Shown here: positions 49,627 to 57,486 of the stretch, piece after piece
Numbering within the stretch: the stretch's first letter is position 1
Layout: each line of letters opens with the position of its first letter
Assembly: GCA_934654755.1 (NCBI GenBank)
Contig: CAKUGQ010000007.1
Coordinates: 1 to 64,000 of the forward strand
Reading direction: 5' to 3'
DNA length: 64,000 nucleotides
From: an uncultured Oscillospiraceae bacterium
GTDB taxonomy: Bacteria > Bacillota > Clostridia > Oscillospirales > Oscillospiraceae
Notes under the pieces: model-generated
What the model was told of the DNA's origin: nothing
Seen by the model: only the letters and a program-made list of their open reading frames with translations
Database searches by the model: none
Translations under genes and position numbers: made by a program

Positions 49627-50453
49627 GCCGTCCACCCGCCGTCAACGACGAGGTTGGAGCCGGTCATGAAGGACGATGCCTGCGAGGCCAGGAAGATCAG
49701 CGAGCCGTTGTACTCGTTTTCCTGCGACATTCTGCCCATCGGCATCCGCTCGGTGAAATTCTTAATGAAGGTTTCATCCTGCGTGTTGCGCCAGACGCCT
49801 GCGGGCGTCAGCGTGTTGACGCGGATGCCGCTCTTGCCCCAATAGGTGGCGAGGTAGCGGGTCAGATTGTAGACGCCGGACTTTGCGGCGGAATAAGCGA
49901 CGGGCTTGATGAAGGGCACGCCGGTACGCTCCTTCTTGTAGGCATAGATGTCCTGGATGGGAGAGACCATACCGTAGATGGAGCCGATGTTGATAATGGA
50001 ACCGCCCTTATGCGCGGCGACCATACGGGCGCCGACCGCCTGACAGCACAGGAAGGTACCGACAAGGTTGACGTCTACGACCTCGCGGAAAACCTCTTCC
50101 GGGAAGTTCTCAAAGGGACCGGAAACCTCGGGGGGGGCGCTGGGCTGGGTATCGATGCCGGCATTGTTTACCAGGACGTCCGGTGCGTCGCCCCAGAGCT
50201 CCTGCATTTGGTCGAGCGCTGCGTTGATGGTTTCTTTTTTGTTGATGTCTACGGCATAGACGCGCAGACGGTCATAGTCATACTCGGCGGCGGGGAAGGT
50301 TTTTTCCACGCGCTCCGGAGTGACGTGAGAGGTGAACACGGCGACCTTTGCCTCGCGCTTATAAAGCTCCTGAACAAAGTTTTTGCCGATCTGTCCCATA
50401 CCGCCGGTAACGATACAGATCTTGTCCTTTACGCTGAACAGGGGATCGTTCAT
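49620..50453 (-). CDS. Short-chain dehydrogenase/reductase
   Basis: 277 residues. NAD(P) site ICIVTGGMGQIGKNF, VLVNNAG, catalytic Ser in INIGSIYG and the YSAAK Tyr/Lys pair, with the C-terminal GSNLVVDGGWTAW. The ~20-residue insert between catalytic Ser and Tyr (YKKERTGVPFIKP) recalls SDRs of the PtmA/flagellin-sugar and nonulosonate type. It probably oxidises or reduces a hydroxyl of the sugar acid before cleavage. Between two DapA-family genes in one operon; its stop overlaps the start of the sialate-lyase-like gene. Confidence 0.88.
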   Translation of the reverse strand: MNDPLFSVKDKICIVTGGMGQIGKNFVQELYKREAKVAVFTSHVTPERVEKTFPAAEYDYDRLRVYAVDINKKETINAALDQMQELWGDAPDVLVNNAGIDTQPSAPPEVSGPFENFPEEVFREVVDVNLVGTFLCCQAVGARMVAAHKGGSIINIGSIYGMVSPIQDIYAYKKERTGVPFIKPVAYSAAKSGVYNLTRYLATYWGKSGIRVNTLTPAGVWRNTQDETFIKNFTERMPMGRMSQENEYNGSLIFLASQASSFMTGSNLVVDGGWTAW

Positions 50454-50486
50454 TTGGATTTCCTCCTTGATGATTATGTATTTCGT

Positions 50487-51377
50487 TTATCTCAGATGCT
50501 CGAAAGCCTTTTCGATGCTGCGCTTTTCCTCTTCGGAGAGATGGACGATAGGACTGCGGCAGAAGCCGGGATCGCGACCCATGACGCTCAGTGCGTATTT
50601 CAGACGGATGGGGAACTGATTGCCGGCAATGCACTGCCAGGCAAAATACAGCTTGTCCTGGATGGCGCGCGCCGCGGCGTGATCGCCGCGCCGGCTTGCG
50701 TCCCACATGGCGACGCACTGCTTCGGGAAGACGGCCAGGACAGCCGAAATGGCGCCGTTGGCGCCGAGGTCAAAACAGGTGGCAAGCATATCGTCCGTCG
50801 CCGCGTACAGCATACCGCGGTCGCCGACCTCCATCTTCATTGCATACAGAGCCGGGACGCCGCCGACGCTCTGCTTAATGCCGCGTACGAACTCGGTTTC
50901 GTCGAGCAGACGGTGGAACAGGCGGGGTTGAATGGTGTTCTGTGGAATGACATTATAGATGATGACGGGCAGGCCGACTTCTTTGGAAATGGTGGAATAG
51001 AACTGGAACATACCCTCCTCGTCGGGGACAAGGACGTTGTAGGCCGTCGGCGTGACCATGATGGCGTCCGCTCCCGCTTCGCGGGCAACGAGGCCGGCGC
51101 GCACGGCGTCGCGCGTACAGGTGCGCATGATGCCGCAAACAACGGGCTGACCGGGCTTGACGCGGCTGCGGGCGATACCGATCAGCTCGCGAAGCTCCTC
51201 GTCGCGCAGTGTGGGACCTTCACCGGTGCTGCCGGAGACACTCAGACCGTGGACACCCGCGTCGAGAACATAATCCATTTCTCTGATGATGCGGCTCTCG
51301 TCGATGGAACCGTCTTCGCGGAAAGTGGTAATGACCGGCGGAATCATGCCGGTAATTTTTTCAATGGGCAGAGACAT
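50487..51377 (-). CDS. DapA-family lyase/dehydratase, second paralogue
   Basis: 296 residues from MSLPIEKITG (GGAAG upstream; an ATG 27 nt earlier lacks a ribosome site). Family motifs: SGSTGEGPTL, IIYNVIPQNTIQP with the Tyr, and FVRGIKQSVGG with the Schiff-base Lys. The YNVIPQNT stretch has neither the Arg of dihydrodipicolinate synthase nor the residues of sialate lyase, so it may be a 2-keto-3-deoxy acid aldolase or dehydratase. First gene of the seven-gene minus operon, behind a promoter with a candidate operator. It differs clearly from the two other DapA-family genes nearby. Confidence 0.85.
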   Translation of the reverse strand: MSLPIEKITGMIPPVITTFREDGSIDESRIIREMDYVLDAGVHGLSVSGSTGEGPTLRDEELRELIGIARSRVKPGQPVVCGIMRTCTRDAVRAGLVAREAGADAIMVTPTAYNVLVPDEEGMFQFYSTISKEVGLPVIIYNVIPQNTIQPRLFHRLLDETEFVRGIKQSVGGVPALYAMKMEVGDRGMLYAATDDMLATCFDLGANGAISAVLAVFPKQCVAMWDASRRGDHAAARAIQDKLYFAWQCIAGNQFPIRLKYALSVMGRDPGFCRSPIVHLSEEEKRSIEKAFEHLR

Positions 51378-51418
51378 TGGTGCAGTCTTCCTTTCAGTGT
51401 TCATCTTGCGTGGGATGT

Positions 51419-51466
51419 TACGACATCATACAATCTTAGGATACCGCCCCTGTCGCAAATTGTCAA
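51419..51466 (-). promoter_or_regulatory. Promoter and operator copy 1 of the minus sugar-acid operon
   Basis: On the minus strand TTGACA (51466-51461), 17-bp spacer and TATCCT (51443-51438), followed at once by the 17-bp sequence seen on the plus strand as TACGACATCATACAATC (51419-51435). An exact second copy lies at 51608-51624 behind the divergent promoter. The position just after the start site fits a repressor site. Confidence 0.7.
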
Positions 51467-51555
51467 GGGAAAAATTCCGCCCAAGACCTGTCGATTTTGA
51501 CAAATTCCACGCGATATTTTTGTGCATAGAAACAAAAATGCGTTTTGTTCGCGTA

Positions 51556-51624
51556 AACGGTTGACATTTTTCAACCGTTCTGCTATCCTTGAACCATCGA
51601 CGGGACATACGACATCATACAATC
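51556..51624 (+). promoter_or_regulatory. Promoter, palindrome and operator copy 2 of the plus sugar-acid operon
   Basis: TTGACA (51561-51566), 17-bp spacer and TATCCT (51584-51589), the same -10 as the divergent promoter. AACGGTTGA-N6-TCAACCGTT (51556-51579) is a perfect 9-bp inverted repeat across the -35. TACGACATCATACAATC recurs at 51608-51624, just past the start site. GntR-family sites often contain TTGTATGA-like half sites, which the complement of this repeat has. Confidence 0.7.
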
Positions 51625-51719
51625 GAGCCCCGCAATCGACGGCGAACCGTTATGTGCTTTTTTCACACGGTTGCCGCAAAGCTCTCATAATGAATTGCAA
51701 ATACAGGAGGAAAACACCC

Positions 51720-52640
51720 ATGAGCTTTGAAGAAAAGTACGGACAGATTCTGCTTCCGCTGATCACACCCTATGACGAAAATGAAGAAGTCAACTATGAC
51801 AATTATGCGAAACTGATTGATTACGTCATCGAGAACGATGTCTGCGACAGCCTGATCGTCACCGGTACCACCGGCGAAGCCAGCCTGCTGACCTTCGACG
51901 AGCGCGTGAAGCTGATGCAGACCGCCGTGAAGGCTGCCGCGGGCCGCAAGCCTGTTATCGCCGGCACCGGCTGCGCCTCCACCAAGGAGACCATTGCGCT
52001 GACGAAGGAAGCCGCGAAGCTCGGCATCGAGTTGGCGCTCATTGTTTGCCCCTTCTATAATAAGCCTACGCAGGAGGGCATTTATCTGCACTTCAAGAAG
52101 ATCGCCGAGAGCGTTCCCGAAATCAATATCATGCTCTACAACATTCCGATCTTTGTCGGCGTGAACATGGAGCCTGAAACCGTCGGCAAGCTGGCCGCCA
52201 TCAAGAACATTGTGGCCGTGAAGGATGAGGCCGGCGTCAACCCCACGCAGGTCACGGATTTCATTCTTGCTACCGAGAAGGTCGATCCGAAGTTTGCCGT
52301 CTACAACGGTGACGATGTGATGCTGCTGCCGACCATTGTGCAGGGCGCCAAGGGCCTTGTTTCCGGCGGTTCTCATATCTTCGGCCATGACGTCCGCGCC
52401 ATCTTCAAGGCGTTTGCCGAAGGGGACAACGAAAAGGCCAGGGAGCTGTTCGTTCCGATGTACCGCTTCTGCAAGTCTACCGGCCAGAACGGCCGCATCC
52501 TGCCGAACTCCATCCTGCGTCCGGCGATTGAAGCCGTTACCGGCATCAAGCTCGGGCCGGCACGTCTGCCGCTTGCTCCGGCAACGAAAGAGGAAATGGA
52601 TGTTACGCTGTCCATCCTCAAGGAAATCGGTAAGCTGTAA
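51720..52640 (+). CDS. DapA-family lyase, third paralogue
   Basis: 306 residues from MSFEEKYGQILL; AGGAGG lies 9 nt before the ATG. Motifs: VTGTTGEASLLTFDER, IMLYNIPIFVGVNM with the catalytic Tyr and NIVAVKDEAG with the Schiff-base Lys. The DapA-specific Arg of YNVPxRT is replaced (IPIFVG), arguing against dihydrodipicolinate synthase although that name is likely in automatic annotation. It is the first gene of the plus-strand operon with a Liv-type importer, so it probably acts on the imported substrate. Confidence 0.85.
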   Translation: MSFEEKYGQILLPLITPYDENEEVNYDNYAKLIDYVIENDVCDSLIVTGTTGEASLLTFDERVKLMQTAVKAAAGRKPVIAGTGCASTKETIALTKEAAKLGIELALIVCPFYNKPTQEGIYLHFKKIAESVPEINIMLYNIPIFVGVNMEPETVGKLAAIKNIVAVKDEAGVNPTQVTDFILATEKVDPKFAVYNGDDVMLLPTIVQGAKGLVSGGSHIFGHDVRAIFKAFAEGDNEKARELFVPMYRFCKSTGQNGRILPNSILRPAIEAVTGIKLGPARLPLAPATKEEMDVTLSILKEIGKL

Positions 52641-52688
52641 GGCACTGCCTTCCGGTGATATTTGAATTTGAAAATGGAGGAAATGTAA

Positions 52689-53954
52689 ATGAAAAAGCTG
52701 ATCGCTTTGCTGCTGGCTTGCATTATGGTTGCTGCCATGTTCGCCGGCTGCACTGGCAATCCCACGGAATCCACGGATCCCACCAAAGATTCCGGCAATC
52801 AGAACACCGATAACACGGAAGACCGTGTTTACGGTGCCGACATTATCTTCGGTCTGACCACCCCCGTTACCGGCGCTCAGGCGGCCGGCGGCGAGCAGGC
52901 TCAGAAGGGTCTGCAGCTCAAGATCGATGAGGTCAATGCAGCCGGCGGCATCAAGCTGTCCGACGGTTGGCACAAGATCGTCCTGAAGGTCGAAGACGAC
53001 CAGGGCGACTCCACCCTTTGCGACACCACTGTCCGCCGTCTGGTTGCCAATGGCGCCTGCGCTATCTTCGGGCCGTACTTCTCCGGCGCGACGATCGCTC
53101 TGGATGCGACCATGCGTGAGCTGAAGGTTCCGCTGATCAACTCCGCCACCTCCGTCAAGATCGACGACCTGCAGAACCCCTACCTCTGGCACACCCGCTG
53201 CGATGACGGCCTGAACGTTCTTATCCTCGGCAAGGCGGTCATTGACGACTACACCAAGAAGAACGGCTCTACCGATGGCCTGAAGGTCGGCATCGTCTGC
53301 GCGAACGACGAAACCGGCACCTCCGCTGCCGAGAGCTACAAGGAATACTTCACCAAGCAGGGCGTTGAATTCTATGTCGACCTGCACAACAAGGACGACG
53401 CCGATCTGACTGCTTACGTTCAGAAGGCGATTGCCGCCGGCGTCAACGCATGGGTTTCCTCCACGCACGACACCGCTGCCGTTGCTCTGGCCAAAGCCAT
53501 GTATGAAGCCGGCCTGCGCGACCAGATCGTCTACATGAACCCGATCCTTGCGCAGACTCAGGTTCTGGGCATGATGGAGAACGAGTGGATCGAAGGCTGG
53601 GGCTGTGTCAGCGACTACGCCGCCTCCGATACCCGCGAGGCTCCCGCCGCCTTCACCAAGGCATGGCAGGAAAAGTACGGCGACAACCCCACTCCGGACG
53701 TTCAGGGCGCTCTGTACTACTCCCATGCGACCGTTATCATCGAAGCCATCAAGGCTGCCGATTCCGCCGATCCCCAGAAGATCTGCGACGCGATTGCACA
53801 GATCAACGGCCTTCAGACTCTGGTCGGTACCGTTTACGCCGACAAGTACACCAATCTCATTTATGAGATCGGTATTGCCAAGATCTATGACGGTGTTCCG
53901 ACGATCGTCGGCAGCGTCTCCATGGCTGAGGACTACGGCTTCGGCAAGAAATAA
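52689..53954 (+). CDS. Liv-type substrate-binding lipoprotein
   Basis: 421 residues. A lipoprotein signal (MKKLIALLLACIMVAAMFAGC, lipobox FAGC) and a short Thr/Asn/Asp linker precede a Peripla_BP_6 fold: IFGLTTPVTGAQAAGGEQAQ, VEDDQGDST, IFGPYFSGATIA, PLINSATSVKI and GIVCANDETGTSAAESY. It delivers ligand to the permeases encoded downstream. The group binds branched-chain amino acids, amides, and also aromatic or other organic acids. The neighbouring aldolases suggest an acidic sugar here. A stable hairpin follows its stop, which may raise its level over the membrane parts. GGAGG precedes the ATG. Confidence 0.92.
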   Translation: MKKLIALLLACIMVAAMFAGCTGNPTESTDPTKDSGNQNTDNTEDRVYGADIIFGLTTPVTGAQAAGGEQAQKGLQLKIDEVNAAGGIKLSDGWHKIVLKVEDDQGDSTLCDTTVRRLVANGACAIFGPYFSGATIALDATMRELKVPLINSATSVKIDDLQNPYLWHTRCDDGLNVLILGKAVIDDYTKKNGSTDGLKVGIVCANDETGTSAAESYKEYFTKQGVEFYVDLHNKDDADLTAYVQKAIAAGVNAWVSSTHDTAAVALAKAMYEAGLRDQIVYMNPILAQTQVLGMMENEWIEGWGCVSDYAASDTREAPAAFTKAWQEKYGDNPTPDVQGALYYSHATVIIEAIKAADSADPQKICDAIAQINGLQTLVGTVYADKYTNLIYEIGIAKIYDGVPTIVGSVSMAEDYGFGKK

Positions 53955-54008
53955 GTTCTGATTTCTTCGGGTTTCTTACCTCTCAATCATATCCGAGCGA
54001 ACCGCACG

Positions 54009-54052
54009 GGGCTGTGCCGCTTAGCACGATGCGCGAACGGCACAGCCCTTTC
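54009..54052 (+). terminator. Intra-operon hairpin after the binding-protein gene
   Basis: GGGCTGTGCCG (54009-54019) and CGGCACAGCCC (54038-54048), followed by TTTCGCTT. Partial termination or 3' protection would give more binding protein than permease. Confidence 0.7.
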
Positions 54053-54097
54053 GCTTATATCCCTCCTCCAAACTGAATCGGAAAGGAGTACCTCCCT

Positions 54098-54970
54098 GTG
54101 AATGTTAACCTGTTACAGTGCCTTGTGACCGGCGTGGCGATGGGCTTCATCTACTCGCTGATCGCAACGGAATATACGCTGATCTATAACGCCACGGGTC
54201 TGGTCAACTTCGCCCACGAGAGCTTTATCGTCCTCGGCGCATACATTTTCGCCGGAACCTTTGTCAATGCGATGGATCTCCCGTTCTGGCTGGCGATCAT
54301 TCTGACCATCATCTCCATGGCCGCCTTCGGCGTGCTGGTCTCGACCATCGTTCTCAACCCGCTGCGTAATCTGCAGTTTGTCACTTATGCCATGTTCGGC
54401 ACCATGATGCTCAGCCGTATTATTCTGGAAGCCGTGCGTCTGAATTGGGGCGCGCTGCCCTTCACCGTCAAGGGCTTCCTCCGCAAGAGCATCAATATCG
54501 GCTCGACTGTCCTGACCGAATCCTATCTTTGGGTTATCGGTATTTCCATAATCATCATTGTTGCCCTTCAGATTTTCTTCAAAAAGACGAAGCCGGGTCG
54601 TGCCATGACCTGCGTCTCGCAGAACAAAGACGCTGCCGCGCTGATGGGGATCAATGTCAAGCGCAGCATTAACCTGACCGTTGCAATTTCTGCCGCGCTG
54701 TGTGGCATTGTCGGCATCCTCTGTGCGCCGCTTTACAATGTTTCCACCTCGATGGTTTCCGCTGTGGCGCTGAAGGGCTTCTGTGCAGGCGTCATCGGCG
54801 GCTTCGGCAGCTACCCCGGTGCAATTATCGGCGGTATCTTTATCGGTCTTCTGGAGCAGTTCGGCATCCTGGTCGTCCCGACGATCTATAAGGATGTTCT
54901 GGCTTTTGCCGTAATGATCCTGTTCCTTCTCATCCGTCCGGGCGGCATCGTCCGCGTCAAGCGCAGCTAA
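54098..54970 (+). CDS. livH: Liv-type ABC permease (LivH family)
   Basis: 290 residues, GTG start with AAAGGAG 9 nt upstream. Eight or so hydrophobic segments, with LLQCLVTGVAMGFIYSLIATEYTLIYNATGLVNFAHE (the LivH opening), AMTCVSQNKDAAALMGINVKR (the EAA-type loop contacting the ATPases) and VIGGFGSYPGAIIGGIFIGLLEQ. With LivM it forms the membrane channel of the importer. Confidence 0.93.
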   Translation: MNVNLLQCLVTGVAMGFIYSLIATEYTLIYNATGLVNFAHESFIVLGAYIFAGTFVNAMDLPFWLAIILTIISMAAFGVLVSTIVLNPLRNLQFVTYAMFGTMMLSRIILEAVRLNWGALPFTVKGFLRKSINIGSTVLTESYLWVIGISIIIIVALQIFFKKTKPGRAMTCVSQNKDAAALMGINVKRSINLTVAISAALCGIVGILCAPLYNVSTSMVSAVALKGFCAGVIGGFGSYPGAIIGGIFIGLLEQFGILVVPTIYKDVLAFAVMILFLLIRPGGIVRVKRS

Positions 54971-54983
54971 GGAGGGCGAGGGT

Positions 54984-55985
54984 ATGTTAAAAAACGCAAA
55001 AGCGCCCGTGCGCGTCTCACTCGGCTTTGCCGGTGCAGCCGCTGCCATCGCAGCCGTCATTCTTCTCTTCTCCGCTAGCAACTCCTATGTGCAGAGCGTC
55101 ATGAACATGGTGCTCTACAACATCGTGATTGTCCTCGGCCTGAACTTCATCACCGGCCTGACCGGTCAGATGAATCTCGCCTCGGCGGGCATGGTCGCAA
55201 TGGGTGCCTATACCTATGGCATTTTGACCACCTCCTATGGTTGGCAGCCGTGGGTTGCACTGTTCGCGCTGCTGGCCGTTGCGCTGGCGATGGGTCTCGG
55301 CCTTGGCATTCCGAGCCTTCGCCTAAAGGGCTTTTTCCTCTCGCTGACGACCATCGGCTTCTCTGAGGTCGTGCGTCTGCTTGCCTCGAATCTTCCCGAG
55401 CTGACCGGTGGCACGATGGGCTTTACAAACATTGTCCGCCTGCCGTTCTTCTTCGACCTGAGCGACAAAAACAGCTACTTCTATCTCAACCTTATTTTCA
55501 CGGTGATTCTCGTGGCCGTGGCTCTTATCATCGTAAACTCCAAGTGGGGTCGAGCCTTCAAGGCGATTCGCGACAACTCTGAGGCTGCGGAAGCGGGCGG
55601 CATCAACGTCTCCCGCCTGAAGATCCAGGCTTTCACACTGGCTTCCATTTATGCCGTTATCGCGGGCTGCATGTATGCGGGCTACAACCAGTATCTGAAT
55701 CCCTCCGGCTTTACCGTGCAGTATTCGCAAAACTATGTTGCGATGCTTATGATCGGCGGACTGGGAAGCGTACCGGGCAATCTGCTTGGCGCGACACTCG
55801 TTACCGTTCTGCCGGAATTCCTGCGCGACTTCGGTGACTATTACTGGATCGTGTTCTCGACCATCTGCCTTGTTATGGCAATTCTGTTGCCGGACGGCCT
55901 GTGGTCGTTGATCACGAAGTTCTGGAATTATCTCAAGCGCAGGTTCGGCAAAAAGTCTGAGGCAGTCGGTCAGGAGGTGCGGTAG
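54984..55985 (+). CDS. livM: Liv-type ABC permease (LivM family)
   Basis: 333 residues. Opening helices are followed by ALYNIVIVLGLNFITGLTGQMNLASAG-type family sequence (YNIVIVLGLNFITGLTGQ), LRLKGFFLSLTTIGFSEVVR, the ATPase-contact loop FKAIRDNSEAAEAGGINVSRLK, and MLMIGGLGSVPGNLLGATLVTVLPE. GGAGGGCGAGGG precedes the ATG, 13 nt after the livH stop. It pairs with LivH to move the ligand inward. Confidence 0.93.
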   Translation: MLKNAKAPVRVSLGFAGAAAAIAAVILLFSASNSYVQSVMNMVLYNIVIVLGLNFITGLTGQMNLASAGMVAMGAYTYGILTTSYGWQPWVALFALLAVALAMGLGLGIPSLRLKGFFLSLTTIGFSEVVRLLASNLPELTGGTMGFTNIVRLPFFFDLSDKNSYFYLNLIFTVILVAVALIIVNSKWGRAFKAIRDNSEAAEAGGINVSRLKIQAFTLASIYAVIAGCMYAGYNQYLNPSGFTVQYSQNYVAMLMIGGLGSVPGNLLGATLVTVLPEFLRDFGDYYWIVFSTICLVMAILLPDGLWSLITKFWNYLKRRFGKKSEAVGQEVR

Positions 55986-55986
55986 T

Positions 55987-56763
55987 ATGGCAGCGATCCT
56001 TAAGCTCGATCACATCACCAAGCAGTTCGGCGGCCTGACGGCCGTGAACGACCTGTCGATGGAGGTCGAAGAAAACACCATTCATGCGCTTATCGGTCCG
56101 AACGGCGCAGGTAAGACCACAGCCACAAATATGATCGAGGGCGTTTTCCAACCCACCAGCGGACATATCTACTATCGCGATACCGAGATTACCAAGCTGC
56201 AGACGCACGAAATCGCGCGTCTCGGCATCGGCCGCACGTTCCAGAACATCAAGCTCTATAACACGATGACTGCACTGGAAAATGTGCAGGTCGGCGGCCA
56301 TCAGCTCACGAAGCTGGGCCTGACGGCAAGTGTGTTCAACTTCCTCGGCCTGCGCAAGGAGGATAAGATGCTGCGTGAGAAGGCGGATTATCTGCTGGAT
56401 TATGTCGGTCTGTATTCCATTCGCAATGAGCTGGTTAAAAATCTGCCTTACGGCAACCGCAAGGTGCTTGAGGTTGCCCGTGCGCTGATGACGGATCCGA
56501 AGCTGCTGTTGCTTGACGAGCCTGCGGCGGGTCTGAACCCCTCCGAACGCTCCGAATTTATCAAACTCCTGCTGCGCATTCATGACGAGGGCGTCACGTT
56601 GTTCTTCATTGAACATAATATGGACGTCGTTATGTCGGTCAGTCAGCGCATTACCGTGGTCAACTTCGGCGCGAAGATTGCCGAGGGGACGCCTGTGGAG
56701 ATCCAGAACCACCCGGAGGTCATCAAGGCTTATCTGGGAGAAAGGTATCAGGTGAGAAAATGA
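55987..56763 (+). CDS. livG: Liv-type ABC ATPase (LivG family)
   Basis: 258 residues: Walker A GPNGAGKTTATN, the LivG-type ARLGIGRTFQNIKLYNTMTALENV, a signature degenerated to LPYGNRKVLEVARAL (usual for LivG), Walker B LLLLDEPAAGLNP and switch FFIEHNMDVV. The ATG follows the livM stop by one base and its own end overlaps livF by 4 nt (ATGA), so translation is tightly coupled. Confidence 0.93.
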   Translation: MAAILKLDHITKQFGGLTAVNDLSMEVEENTIHALIGPNGAGKTTATNMIEGVFQPTSGHIYYRDTEITKLQTHEIARLGIGRTFQNIKLYNTMTALENVQVGGHQLTKLGLTASVFNFLGLRKEDKMLREKADYLLDYVGLYSIRNELVKNLPYGNRKVLEVARALMTDPKLLLLDEPAAGLNPSERSEFIKLLLRIHDEGVTLFFIEHNMDVVMSVSQRITVVNFGAKIAEGTPVEIQNHPEVIKAYLGERYQVRK

Positions 56764-57485
56764 GTCAGACTCCGATTCTTTCGCTGAAGGGCGTGGATGT
56801 TTACTATGGTGAGGTACAGGCACTGTTCGGTATTTCGCTGGATGTCTACGAGGGGGAGATCGTCTCCATCATTGGTTCCAACGGTGCAGGTAAAACGACA
56901 ACCATGCGCTCGATCATGGGGCTTCGTCCCGCGAAAAACGGCACGATCACCTTTGACGGCAAGGATATTACCAAGCTTAAGAGCCACAAGGTCGTCAAAG
57001 AGGGCATTATCTACGTTCCCGAAGGACGGCTTGTGTTCCCGGACCTTTCCGTACAGGTCAATCTTGAAATGGGCGCATATTCCAAAGCCTATTCCCGCAA
57101 GAAGCTCAACGAAATGCTGGAAGAGCAGTATGCACTGTTTCCCCGTCTGAAGGAGCGGCGCACACAGCTTGCCGGTTCACTGTCCGGCGGCGAGCAGCAG
57201 ATGCTGGCCATAGCCCGCGGCCTGATGGCCGACCCGAAGCTTATTATGTTTGATGAGCCGTCGCTCGGCCTTGCACCGGTGATCGTGGACGACATGTTTG
57301 ATATTATTGTGCGCATCAATAAGGAACGCCATATTCCCGTCCTCCTTGTCGAGCAGAATGCCTTTATGGCACTGTCGATCTCTAATCGTACCTACGTTCT
57401 GGAAAACGGCTTTATCAAGACCGGCGGCGACAGCCATGAGCTGATCGAATCCGACGAGATCCGTAAGGCCTATCTGGGTGGTTGA
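56760..57485 (+). CDS. livF: Liv-type ABC ATPase (LivF family)
   Basis: 241 residues: GVDVYYGEVQALFGISLDV at the start, Walker A GSNGAGKTTTMR, the LivF-type VPEGRLVFPDLSVQVNLEMG, signature LSGGEQQMLAIARGL, Walker B LIMFDEPSLGLAP and switch LVEQNAFMAL. With LivG it powers the importer. It overlaps livG by 4 nt, and the dehydrogenase ATG is 1 nt after its stop. Confidence 0.93.
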   Translation: MSQTPILSLKGVDVYYGEVQALFGISLDVYEGEIVSIIGSNGAGKTTTMRSIMGLRPAKNGTITFDGKDITKLKSHKVVKEGIIYVPEGRLVFPDLSVQVNLEMGAYSKAYSRKKLNEMLEEQYALFPRLKERRTQLAGSLSGGEQQMLAIARGLMADPKLIMFDEPSLGLAPVIVDDMFDIIVRINKERHIPVLLVEQNAFMALSISNRTYVLENGFIKTGGDSHELIESDEIRKAYLGG

Positions 57486-57486
57486 T

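Noticed and set aside
45922..51377. Sialic acid (Neu5Ac) utilisation as the function of the minus operon
   Set aside because: A NanA-like lyase is present, but ManNAc kinase, ManNAc-6-P epimerase, NagA and NagB are absent, and the KdsD-like isomerase and pentose-type kinase do not fit.
47824..51500. Two long plus-strand open frames across the sugar-acid operon
   Set aside because: They lie opposite five well-recognised enzymes with overlapping minus-strand starts and stops, and show no domain.
51720..52640. Annotation as dihydrodipicolinate synthase for lysine synthesis
   Set aside because: The Arg of YNVPxRT is missing, and the gene heads an importer operon of a catabolic locus rather than a lysine cluster.
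51663..53726. A 687-codon minus-strand open frame opposite the DapA-family and binding-protein genes
   Set aside because: Antisense to two genes with strong family motifs and ribosome sites.
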